Of a DNA stretch of 64,000 nt, positions 1 through 10,330 are shown piece by piece. Origin of the DNA: Tricholomella constricta (Eukaryota; Basidiomycota; Agaricomycetes; Agaricales; Lyophyllaceae); contig JAACJP010000031.1 in assembly GCA_013368375.1 (NCBI GenBank), positions 186,001 through 250,000 on the forward strand, given 5' to 3'. A program made the translations under genes and the position numbers. Within the stretch, counting starts at the first letter, position 1; every line of letters begins with the position of its first letter. The notes beneath the pieces were generated by a model that was not told the origin of the DNA, ran no database searches, and saw only the letters and a program-made list of their open reading frames with translations.

Positions 1-1640
1 AACAGAGCTCTCAATAAGGATGGACGAACAGCATTCATCTAGGTACAAGCAAAATGTCAGTGAGCTTGCTTTCCATGAAGAACATCCCAGATATTTATTA
101 ACGTACTGCCAAATTCCGTACCCGCGAGCGTATAATTTTGTCCCGCGCAGGTCGCAATACACCTCTCGATGGTGTTCTCTGGATCCCCGGGCTGTTGGAA
201 CGGGAATATACGACCAAACGCATTATCCCTACAAGTCCAAACAATGTACGTGAGCTCTCCGCACATCCGACGAACGTAGTGTACTCACACCCAGCAGTTT
301 CCGTAGGTCCAGTTGCCAGGGAGTCCAGACGTGACGGGGAAAACGGGTGTACCGCCCCCTCCTCCACCGCCCCCGCCCTGTTGGGGAGGGAGGTCTGTTC
401 CAGTGTAATTATACACATTGAGCCTGTTGGGGCCGCCGCAGAACTCCTGAGGGTTGCCTGCGCAGAGCATGTTGCACTCTGACGCGGGAGCGGGGACACC
501 GCCACCTGCGATCGAGTTGCCGCAGTCTGATGACGCCGAATGTCAGGGACGAATGCTCAGATGAAATATCGAAGGCAACGCACAACACTCCCTGTCAACG
601 TTCCGTCAGTCATGCCTTGACAAGCGCGGTATTAGGAGAGAAAAGTGGAACTCACGCAGAATATTCCGATCCAGAAAGCGGATATCCCGCAGCGAAGCAC
701 GCGCTCGTACATTTTTCCTGTGTATTATCGCCTTGCACCGCTGTACCGACTGTCAGTGTGCGGCCCTGTCCTGTAATGCCGTCCCTACGTATCCAATCGT
801 CAGCTTCAGCTGCCGACTACGATGAGAGGAGCGCGTACGTGTAGCATCCGAGGGACGTCCAGTTGCCAATATGGGGTGCGGTGCTTGGAGGCGGGGGTGG
901 CTGCTCGCCGCTCCAGTAAATGTTGAGGCGGCCACCCGCGCCGCACGACTCGAGCGTGTTGCCCGAGCACGGCATATTGCATTCCGTGGCGGCGGCAGGG
1001 GTTCCCAGGTGGAGGCTGTTGTCACAATCTGCGAACAAAGATGGATAAGTAAAGGCCAGCCAAGTAAGGTCGGGGTGGCGCGAAAAGGGGGAGGAAGATG
1101 AGAAGAGAAGGAAAGAAAAGGAAAAGAAGAGAAGACAGCGTACAGCATTCGGCCTGTGTGGATCGTTGAGTTAGTTGCGAAGCTTATGCGGGGAAATTTT
1201 TTTGTAGGGGAGGGGGGGGAAGGAGAAACGACTCACGGAATATTCAGTGCCAGCGTAAATGAAGCCTTTGGAGTCGCAATAATTGATGCAGAAAGCGGTG
1301 GTCATAGCGGTCCCACTAGCGAACGTGGAGGCCCCAAGTGTACGGGCGCCATTCACCAGATCACTGACGAGAGGATGGGTGGCTCGTCAGCGTGGAGGCC
1401 CGATGCGTAGAATAAATGACCGACGTGTAGCATCCCTTGGATGTCCAGTTACCTGGGAGAACGGCCGGGATGGTGTTCTGACGGCGTTGCCGGAAGGAAT
1501 GTGTTGAATGAATGTGTTCCGAGGCTTGGGATAACTAGCGGATACAGTAAATGTTATGCAAGCGGCGATAAGACGAAGCGCCAATAACGCACAGGAAAAA
1601 GTAAGGCTATCGCCAACGAGAGTCGTAGAAGGATTGACAT
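1..1640 (-). CDS. Multi-WSC-domain secreted protein, 5' part; 3' end beyond the window
   Basis: WSC domains are small cysteine-rich carbohydrate-binding modules of fungal cell-wall sensors and secreted glycan-oxidising enzymes. The chosen ATG (1640-1638) opens a hydrophobic signal peptide (MSILLRLSLAIALLFP). A phase-0 intron then joins in frame to the first domain. Three domains follow: GNWTSKGCYT...AGTEYS...TECNMPC...RLNIYW, then GNWTSLGCYT...GSEYS...SECNMLC...RLNVYNYTG, a glycine-rich linker, then GNWTYGNCWV...AGTEFG, which runs off the left edge. In all three domains an intron falls straight after GC(Y)T or NCWV in phase 2. Acceptors before the DC/EC half all need phase 1, but in domains 1 and 2 the donor after EYS is in another phase. 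Those two junctions do not join with plain GT-AG sites, so decay or unusual splicing is possible. Family call is firm; the exact model is not. Confidence 0.8.
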
Positions 1641-3589
1641 CCTGTGAGACTGGCGAGGCAACTAAGTTTTCGTTGGTGGTTTTATATGAGCGGGACGATT
1701 GCGTTCGAGATCAACCGAAAAAGGTCTCCGCCTAGACTTCTCTATGCTTCAGGTTATCAGCCCCTTCCGTAGAGAAGAAGGGGTAAGGTTCGCGCCGAGG
1801 AAGGAACGAGCCTATTCCAGACACCTATTACGTTGGCTGCGTATGGTCAAGTAGAGGGATAGATTGACCGTGGCAGGCTTGGTCCTCTGGGCTTAAGAGC
1901 ACAAATGGAGGATGTGAATGATTTTCATGGTTATATCCGTCGGGATCGCATTACTATAGCGAGATCTTCAGGTCGATTCTGGACGGCTGTCAACAAGGTT
2001 CTCGAGCAAGAAATATGTCCCGAACGAAAGACTTCTTGACGTACCTCATCAGAGCTGAATCATTAGACCCCTGACGCCTGAACACAACATGACAGAAACG
2101 TTACAGATCTCAATGATTGAGAAGAGAGTCCATACGACTGTCATTTGCTGACCTGCGTCGGCTGTTGGATGAATTAAGGCTGCCGTATATGCCTTGAGCC
2201 TTGAGGTTCGAAGATGTCATCCAGTGCAGTCGTGACATCGTTTCTCAGGTGGAAAATGTGTCATGCGCGTCAGGTTTTGTCAGTGTTATGTCAGTAGTGG
2301 TTGGACGGGAATTATGAAGGAGCGTCTCCCGGATCACAAGAAAGGTACAATGCCGGCAGAAGGAACATTCGAACAGCTCTAAGGCCATTTAACATATGGA
2401 TCTTTTTGGTCCGGCCCTGAGGTGTCTTTACCGACAAACTATATGCAGAGAGCGCCCAGGGAAAGGCATGGGCCCCACTATGCCACCGCTTGGCGGGAAA
2501 AAACCGCACAAAATAGAGGGGAAACCTGCGATTCGTAAAAGCGGCGGAGAAACCTGACCTGATATGAGAGGATGCGATCAACACTGATATGATATGTCAA
2601 AGATAGACAAGACGACTTGAAACATGTAATCGCACACAAGGCGATCAGATAGTGCGTTAATGCGATGATGGCAAGAAAATCGCAAAGAGTGTCATCGTTG
2701 AAAGGCGCGAAAGCGGACATAGAACGCAACAAGAGAGTTGACATTGATAAGAAAACGGTGCCGAAACTAGCGTACAGCGCTTGAAGTACAGCGAACATAT
2801 GGACATGCTAAAGACAAGGCACTCAACTGTTCAATGTTGTTCCATGATTCGGGGGGTCCAGATGCCATGTCGAAATAGGTACGAGAGCGGTGATCGGGCT
2901 TTGCTTGGGAGAGAGGACGGCCAAGAAGAGTATACCATTGGGAAGACCGTAAAGTTCTCTATGGTCCGGGCTTCGAGGCGAGAGACAAAGTGGACTTGAA
3001 TTTCACAAGTTGGGAGAAGAACCTAGCGAGAGATCAACCTCGTGTGATGGGTTCCAAGGGCAGAGGGTCTGAAGACGAGACATGGGAGAGGCGACTACTA
3101 AGCCTGCAGATAGCAAGCGAGAAGCAGATTGTCAAGTGTCCAAGCTCAGTGTCTGCTGGTCGTTTGATACCAAGTCAAGAACAAGGGTGGCTGGGAAATG
3201 GTGGGGTTGAAAAAATATGGTCGGCGACTTTGCTTAGGTAAGCGCACCAAGATGGAGAAAGTGGGCCGTTTGCCTCGTTGCTGGTCGAATCGAGGGTTTG
3301 GGAACCACACAAGGCGATCCCGAGGCAAGAACGGTGCTTTCCTGAAGCTAGGACAGAGATTTACAGCGAGGAAAGGCCAGGATTGGGAGGCGGCACAACA
3401 AACAAACTCTGGGACAGGACTGGTCGGGGTTGAAAATCGCGACTTGACAAATTTCTCCTCCGCAAATCTACTTGACGGTGAGCCAACTTTAATAGCTGAT
3501 CCAAAACTCTAATATCTAATCTCGACTCTTGCCTCCGTCGACTTGCTGCTCATGTTTGTGTCTACTCTAGGCTGTGCTCGCTCTCTAGC
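1641..3589. other. Intergenic stretch, no gene recognised
   Basis: Only short ORFs without family signatures occur here, including two overlapping hydrophobic minus-strand frames near 2312-2798 that look fortuitous. It must hold the promoter of the WSC gene (left side) and of the WOPR regulator (right side). No TIRs, LTRs or RNA genes were seen. Confidence 0.5.
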
Positions 3590-5073
3590 ATGTCTGCAGC
3601 ACAGACTACATCCTCATGGACCGAGCCCCCTTGGTCCGGCTGGATAGAGACCACCGGCGATGCCCTCCTCATCCTCGAGGCCGCTCGTCGAGGCCTTATC
3701 CCCCGTGTCACTCGTAGGCTCGTCGACTCTGAGCGCAAGATGATCACCTCGGGTTCTGTCTTCGTCTTTGATGAGGACGAAAGTGGTATCAAGCGGTGGA
3801 CAGATGGCTTCTTCTGGAGCCCCAGTCGCATCTTGGGAAACTTCTTGCTCTATCGTGAGACAGACAAGCGTGGTTCAGGCCATCGAGGGGGCAGATCCGA
3901 TGCCTCATCCTCCGACGTCGGTGACCAGTATGGTTCAGACGGCGTCAAGGTCGAGGGACAGTCACTTAGCCGTCCCAAGGCCGATGAGGGACACTTAGGA
4001 GGGGTTGATAAACAGCGAGAGAGGACCCTAATGGGTAGCCTAACCAACAGTTACAAGTTTAAGCCAGATGGGTTGATGAAAAAGGTGTGTATTGTCCTGT
4101 CTATACCCGGCGTCAAACCTAATAATAATCCCTTTAGACTTTTTCCTTGACCATTGGTGGCGTATCACAACACCTGATATCGTACTACAAGATTGAGGAC
4201 GTTACGAACGGGCGTCTACGATCCCCTTCATCGCTGCCCGAACTAGCTTCCCTGGATATAAGCCCTGAATACCTGGACAAGACTCACTTTCGCAACCCTC
4301 CCAAAGTGGAAATCGGCGTTGATGGGCTTCCACGATACCGGGGTGAAGCAGAAGATATTGATTCCTCCCCGCCTCTTCTGTCCGCGCCTTTATCAACGGG
4401 CCTTCCTCTTCTCACCGACGGCCGCATCACTGAAAGCTCAAGTGTCAGTCGACGTGGAAAGCGATTTGACCCTTATGCCGCCCCTGCAGTTACGAAACGA
4501 CCTCGTCGACCCACCAAGTCTAGCACCGGAGATCCTACAACCCCGACAGAACAGCAGCAGCCGCAGCAGGCCCTCGTTCCGCAGCCTGTCGCGAACGGTT
4601 ATGTTGACCCCAACGTCTCCATGCCGCCCCCGCCCCCGCCTGCGCACTATCCTCCTCCATATGGTACCGTTCCCAATTATTACCCAATGCCCGGTTACCC
4701 TGTAGTGCACCCCCACCCCCACCCGCACTCGCATACACCGCACATATACTACCCCGCTGGAAGTGCTGCCCCCCAACACGCCCAGCCCGCACCAGCAGCA
4801 CCCCCCACGCACTTCGGTTACGGATACCCCGTCGCCCCCAGCACCGATCCTCAGCAGCAACCGGTGCAGGCTTCCCAGCAACAACAACAGCAGGCATACT
4901 ACCCATACCCGCCGCAGCCGCAGCCCGCACCCTACGCCGGGGCGTGGCCAACATACACCGCATACCCTGCCCTCGCACCACCGTCGCAGCCGCCGGCCCC
5001 GCAGTCCTCCATCGCAAACGCAAACGAAGCCCAGCCAGTGGGCCTCCACACCAGCGACGAAGGCGAGGGCTAG
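3590..5073 (+). CDS. Gti1/Pac2 (WOPR) family transcription factor
   Basis: WOPR proteins (Wor1/Ryp1/Gti1/Pac2) are fungal DNA-binding regulators of morphology and development. Exon 1 (3590-4084) carries the N-terminal half of the fold: WSGWIETTGDALLILEAAR, then SGSVFVFDEDESGIKRWTDG and the WSPSRILGNFLLYRE block. A 53-bp intron (4085-4137) separates it from exon 2 (4138-5073), which opens TFSLTIGGVSQHLISYYKIED. This is the typical second WOPR half, and the join GLMKK/TFSLTI restores the expected motif in frame. The predicted protein is 476 aa. The C-terminal 200 residues are P/Q/Y/H-rich low complexity with QQQ runs, as is common in this family. ATG and stop are unambiguous. Confidence 0.93.
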
Positions 5074-5937
5074 CGTAGCACGCGCCAAGACCACGCATGG
5101 TGGGCAGTTGTACTCTCGGGGTCTCTGTTAACCTGCCTTTATTCCTCCATCCATCACTTTGTGCATATCTGCCTTCCTCCTCTCCCGAGTTCCTCCATCC
5201 ATCTCTATCTCGTTCCCCCTGTTTTCTGTGTTCATGCTCGTGTGTTCGTGTCCATGCTGTGTAACAGTTAAGTTTAGTATTCGTGCCCCGTCGTGCATTC
5301 TTTTCGCTGTATTTTAGGGGGCCCTGGTCGCTGTACATCAGATTATCGTCCCAATAACCCAAAGTCTCCTTCTCGTCCTTCCTTCCCCAGCACTCCGCCG
5401 TCCACCTCCCCTTCACCTTTCCCGTATATAGTTTACCCCCTACCTCAAACCCACTCTTCACGCGTTGCTGTTTCTATGCCGCGGCGCCACCCCACTCACC
5501 CACCCACCGACCGCTCACCCATACGCGCACTCGTACCTTCCCAGGTTCGTCATGGCCGTACCTTACACATACGCCACTCCTATTTTTCACTCCGGATCAC
5601 CATTATTCTACTACATGGATTAGTCTGGTGGTGCGGCCGGGACACGCCAGTTGGTCCCGACCCACCATGTATTGTACTAAACGTCTCGGGATGTATTTTT
5701 TTCGACGCCTTTTCTCCTTTGTTTTTTTTTTACTGTTTCGTGTACATATACGTACATGCGGAGTGTGCTGTGTTCATACTGGAATCAATATCGACAATCT
5801 GTCTCGTCTCTTATTCAACCGCCGACTGGACTTGGGCGACTACGAGGATTCAGCAGTTTGCCTTATTTTTTGCAGTCTTCTCTATGCACAGTGATTGAGG
5901 GCGGAATCAATTGCATTGCGCTGATCCGATGATAACT
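5074..5937. other. 3' region of WOPR gene and spacer
   Basis: Strongly pyrimidine-rich DNA (runs of TCCTTCC/CCACC) downstream of the WOPR stop, probably including its 3' UTR. The ORFs across it have no family signature. A tRNA gene follows. Confidence 0.5.
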
Positions 5938-6011
5938 GGCCGACTAGCTCAGCTGGTTAGAGCGTCGTGCTAATAACGCGAAGGTCTTGGGTTCGATCCC
6001 CACGTTGGCCA
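5938..6011 (+). tRNA. tRNA-Ile (AAU anticodon)
   Basis: A complete 74-nt cloverleaf without an intron. Acceptor stem 5938-5944 (GGCCGAC) pairs with 6004-6010 (GTTGGCC, one G-T pair), with discriminator A at 6011. A D-arm GCTC...GAGC is present. The anticodon loop CTAATAA has AAT at 5972-5974. The T-loop is GGTTCGATCCC. CCA is not encoded, as expected for a nuclear tRNA. Confidence 0.97.
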
Positions 6012-6880
6012 ATGAGAATGACTCCTTTTATCTTTTATTTTACGCCACAACCCGTCACCAACCTCCTTGTTGACAAAGCTGATATATATACTAAAAAATG
6101 GGGGCGCCGCCGACCGAGCCCTTGCCTATGGAGCATACATGTGTATCAGCTCATTCCATACCTCAACGACCGAACCATCCTTCTCCCTCTCTAACTTTTG
6201 AGACCATCGTTCCTCGCTACGTACCGAGACCCGCGCTTTCAAGTCACTCCACGAAACCAACAATTCTTTCTGCCCGTGCACTGTGCCTCCGATATTTCCG
6301 AACATGTATAAGCTTCACCGCTATCCTGCCATTGTTCATTTCATGGTACAAAACGATTTTTACCAACCGCAAGAACAACGTGTAAGTACTTACTGCCTTT
6401 GGACACTCATCAAACGTAATATCTCTTTGAACGGGCGGAGTGATGAATCGACACATATTTGGCTACAGACGACGGTCAACAGGCGGGAGGTGCTGGTAGT
6501 ACAGTACCGCTAAAAGACCCTTGTAAGCAAAGGGATCCGAGGCAGAGAAACAAGCTGGGCGAACTCGAATCTCGAAAAGAAAAGAGAAGAATTGTGTGCA
6601 GACAAAAATATGGAGATGGGGATGCTCTAATACTAGAAAGTCCAAGATAATGGAAAGGAAATAATGGGTATTGGGTATATACATTCCGAGAGGACCGACG
6701 CGAGACCGAAGCAACCAGACCAGATCCGAGAAGATAAAAGTTACCGCGGCAGAAGCACCAGATGTACCAGAAAGAAGAACCAGAGTCAAAGACCAGAAGG
6801 AGACTAGAGTGTCCACACATAATAGAGATAGACCAAGCCAAATGGACCGAAAGAAATGTCTGGAGCGCGTTGGACGTCGA
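6012..6880. other. Spacer between tRNA and SRWA-repeat gene
   Basis: No gene recognised. Purine-rich plus-strand sequence at 6500-6800 gives hydrophobic minus-strand frames in two registers, which look like shadows. It probably contains the 3' UTR of the minus-strand gene ending at 6881. Confidence 0.4.
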
Positions 6881-8909
6881 TCACTTCCACCGTGGGCGGT
6901 TCCTGGTAGGTAGCGATGGTACAGTGTTCGAAGTAGCGGCCGTCTTTGCTGGCGCCCGGACGGAACCTTGTAACGATGACGGGCGCTGGGCTACGTTGTT
7001 TAAGTGAGACAAGATGGGGGCCAGAGGTGCTCGCAAGGCAGTAAAAGGAGCCTTCAGTTTTATAGAAGGCTTCGAGTTCGAAAATTTCGTAGTGTGGCGT
7101 CTGACTGGTCGGACTCCAAAAGCTGTAGATGAAGGGGCTGCGGCGGCTGCGGGCGTTTTTGAAGCCCATCGTGAAGCACTTACACTTTCTCCTCGCACCT
7201 CACAAGACAATGGGGGCGATGACGAACGGTGGCTGGGCTGTGTTGGCGCCGCCGGAGGAGTTGATGCCCATCTCGAAGCGTTAATACCTTCATCCCTAAG
7301 CTCACAGCGCAACAGTGGGGACGGTAATGGGGTGGGTGCAGGCGCTCTGGTCTCAGTATTTTCGACCTTGACTGCGGCGAGCAACGATGCTGGAGGAGAT
7401 GGAGCCCACCTGGATGCGCCTATACCCTCTTCCCTGATCTCACAATGTAGAACTGGGGACCGCGATGGTATCGGTACTGGCGAGCTGAATTTCTTGACGA
7501 TAACTTTGGACAGGATGGGAGATGATGATAAAGGTCTCGGCGCCCATATTGAAGCGCTGGAACCCTCTCCCCTAACCTCGCAGCGCAGTAGGGGTGACGT
7601 GGCTGCTGCTACTGAGGGAGCTGAAGATTTCAACGGAGTCGACGCCCATCTCGAAGTAGCCAGCTCCAATCCCTTCTCCCCAGACGCCTGCCTGGAAGCG
7701 CTGATGCCCAGAGATCTGGCTTCGCAACAAAGGAGCGAGTCCTCACGCATCGACACCGGCGAGGGTTCACGCGACGGGGCCCAGATGGATGTGTATATAC
7801 CGGCAAACGCGCAAACGAAGGGACGGATGGGGATGGGCGCGACCAAGGGAATAGGCACGAAGGCGGGGGTGAGGATAATGTCGCCTGAGGCAGGTGTGGC
7901 TGATGGGATGGGTGCGACGGCGGGTTTGAATGCCGGAGCCCATATGGAGTCTGCCAGGCCTTTGTTCGGAGTGGACACGAGAGGTGCAACCCTGAAAGCA
8001 CGGGACGAAGGAACGAATGCTGGCGCGGCAGGATTCAAATTTGTCGGGGTCTTCAGGACGACATTGGTGGGTGAGCTAGGCCCTGCAGAGAAGGCGGGGG
8101 TGGTGGGAGCAAGAGCCTTCACCGTTGACGAAGCCAACCCAGGGGTAGGGTTGAACGACACAGCTGGAGAACTCGGCAAAGTTGGAGTATTGGGAAACCC
8201 GAGGTGGGCAGGACGGCGGGAGTTCACCGGAATAGGCAAGACGACTGGGTTGAGGCAGGTGGGACGTAGCTTAAATGGGGCGACCTTTTTGCGTGAAGGA
8301 TGGACGAAACCGGGGGTAAGGAAAAGCGGATGGTAGGCCTTTGGCGTTATTGGCGCTGAGCGGGCACGCTTGGGCTTTATAGGAGGCTGGCAATATCCGT
8401 GTCAGCACAAAACATCAATGGCGATAAAAATTGTAACTCACGCTGCGTCCGTATACCCAAGTCATCAACATAAGAAGGCCAGAGAGAGCGAGAGGTGTCC
8501 AAGGGAATGCAAAATGGGCTGGGCGGGCCTCGATGTTGCACATTGAAGGAGATGACAGAGGGTTGGCAGATAGCAGGGAAATTGGACCTGGGACCTCGAA
8601 AGAGGGCAAGTGGTGCCTGTTGACGCATACTGGTGCTGGGCGAGGTCGAGGAACTGGAACGGGCGAGGACTGTTCGCGCAGAAGACGGGGAACATAGGCC
8701 TTACAAGTGGGGGCGTTTCGGATGACGGGGCGAGAAGCCAGACGGGGGCGTATTACAACTTGCGTATGCTGCGCAGTGATGACGAAGGAGATGCCGGCAG
8801 GGAGGATGGCGAACAAGGAGGGAGCGTAGACAATGCCGCTGGCCCAGAGGCCGGACAAGGACGGAAGGAGCTGCTGGAAGGCGATGATTGACAGGAGAAT
8901 GATATTCAT
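6881..8909 (-). CDS. Uncharacterised protein: hydrophobic N-terminus and repeated CE.R..G..ASRWA motifs
   Basis: I do not recognise a family. Exon 1 (8909-8442) begins MNIILLSIIAFQQLLP. It has two hydrophobic stretches near the start and one near its end (PLALSGLLMLMTWVYGRS), suggesting membrane association. A 55-bp intron (8441-8387, GTGAGT...CCAG, phase 0) leads to a 501-residue P/S/A/T-rich, mostly disordered exon 2 (8386-6881). This contains five copies of a motif of the form LxCE(V/I/L)R(E/D/G)EGxxAS(R/I)WA(P/S), spaced about 34-46 residues apart, plus extra SIWAP and SRWAS copies. A long antisense ORF (7014-8336, +) mirrors the repeats. I prefer the minus strand because the intron extends it in frame and the tryptophan motif is conserved between units. 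Fusion of the two exons is inferred. Confidence 0.5.
7165..7735 (-). repeat. Five diverged coding repeats (SRWA units)
   Basis: Units near 7690-7731, 7545-7586, 7408-7450, 7269-7310 and 7168-7208 encode the CE.R..G..AS(R/I/Q)(W/Q)A motif. The conserved core is about 42 bp, with variable P/S-rich linkers between. The first unit is degenerate (ASRQAS), but a second SRWAS follows it. Confidence 0.7.
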
Positions 8910-9375
8910 GATGATATGGAAGACCAACCCTTTACTTGATATTTATATCGGTGGCTACAGGGGTGGATGACAAGGACGAAACGGAAGAGTGTCAGCCAGC
9001 GTCAGCCTCGCATCAACCAAGATCTCGGTCAGAATGTTTTCAATCTGTCAATATGCAGGCCGGCTATATCGACGAGATTTAGTTTACCAGACGCGGCTAC
9101 CATTGTCCGAGTAGTACACTCACGCCCCACAAACTTGCAGCGTCCATATTTAGAGGCCTGACACTCGGTCAACGGTGGGCAATGATGGCCATAAGCACTG
9201 TCGTCGCCCGATTGGCATAGCTTTCCTGTATTGCGGCTGTTCAAAAATCACAACCCATATAACGGCAGAAGATTGGAATGCGAGAGCTGACGCCAGAGGA
9301 TAGCTTCCTTTGAATATTGCTAGCCAGTGCCACATGTGAGCGGCGATCTACCAAAACGGCTTCACTATCTTACCT

Positions 9376-9735
9376 TCATGATGTTACTGACTTCGTCCGG
9401 CTCGTAGTGTTTTCAAACATACGAGCTTTCCTTGATTTCGGCCTTTGTAGATATCCGCGTAACCTCCTCCCGCTTATGGGGATGAAAGTTGTATTCGATA
9501 TTTCTGAGTTCAAATCCAGTGGGTAAAGACTGCTTTCCTGCGACATGGCAACAGCAAGCTCACGAATCCTCGTCAAGGAGCTAGGCAAAGTCGATCAGTG
9601 AACGAATACGACGGTTGTGAAACTACTCACTTTTTGAAATTTATTGAGCAAGATCCGCGCATCAGTGCCTCCGCCGCATGCCAGCAGTTTATTGTATTTG
9701 GCCTTGTCCTGGAAAATGACCTCAAGCCAGGCAAT
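9376..9735 (-). pseudogene. Relic of a TKL-like protein kinase N-lobe
   Basis: Read on the minus strand, pieces in changing frames line up with the start of the lineage-specific kinase type that also occurs intact at 37527-39840. They are: a helix DKAKYNKLLACGG..ARILLNKF; an intron; LLDED then, after a frame change, ELAVAMSQESSLYPLDL; then PISG and, after another frame change, GGYADIYKGRNQGKLVCLK with the glycine loop and catalytic-lysine motif. At least two frameshifts and no continuing C-lobe make it a pseudogene. The family assignment rests on recalled motif order. Confidence 0.5.
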
Positions 9736-10149
9736 TACGCCTCTATTGACCGCACTTTTGACCCTTGAAATACTTTCTGGAGTTCGGGCCCATTATCTAA
9801 GGCGGTCCATTTCTCGGGCTGCCATTCTAACCCGCGGCCAAAGAATGAAGTGGAGTGGGGTCCGTGGTATGAAAATATCGATATCGATGCCATGAGGCGG
9901 TAGAAGCCTCTAAAGAGGTAGAAGCGCCATCCTGTCAATATCGTACAGGACGAGTTTGTAAACCTGCGAACGATGTCGCACTCGAGAAAAAGAGTAGTGA
10001 GGCAGCCAAACGTAAGCTGAAAGACTGAATGCAAAGGCTGAAACGGGTCGGCAAGTGAAATACTGACTGGGTTTTCTCAAAACAATGATGCTTTTGACGT
10101 ACAGGAGGCGAGAAAGACCCACTGCTTATTGTGTGCTGTTGAGTCCAAT

Positions 10150-10330
10150 TCACAGAAGGTGGAAACGACCAAAAACGACGACAATGTCATCCTGAAAGTT
10201 TTGAATTCTAAGGTTCTTGTATACCCATTCCCAACAGAATACACCAAATCTATAGATGTCACAATGTGCGCTTGGGAGGAGACATAAATCCCATTACTGG
10301 TCTCCTGATGGTCCAAAGAATCATGCCATG
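10150..10330 (-). pseudogene. Possible kinase C-lobe fragment
   Basis: One minus-strand frame reads CDIYRFGVFCWEWVYKNLR, resembling the SDVYAFG.(V/C)CLE(V/I) helix after the APE motif of TKL-like kinases. It lies upstream of the N-lobe relic at 9376-9735, so the two are not collinear and may be separate decayed copies. It overlaps the 3' end of the NUG1 region. Weak evidence. Confidence 0.25.

Noticed and set aside
817..819. In-frame TAG within the second WSC domain, read at first as a nonsense mutation
   Set aside because: It lies inside a 54-bp intron (GTACGC...CGTAG) at the same place and phase as in the other two WSC domains.
4438..5461. Long minus-strand ORFs (218 and 308 codons)
   Set aside because: Shadows of the P/Q-rich WOPR exon on the other strand; arginine- and glycine-rich composition without domains.
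5293..5898. 201-codon plus ORF beyond the WOPR stop
   Set aside because: Low-complexity pyrimidine-rich UTR-like DNA; no domain or splice link.
7014..8336. 440-codon plus-strand ORF with repeats (AHLEALIPSSLSSQ-like)
   Set aside because: It is the antisense image of the SRWA-repeat gene. The minus strand extends through a clean intron and conserves Trp and Cys between repeat units.
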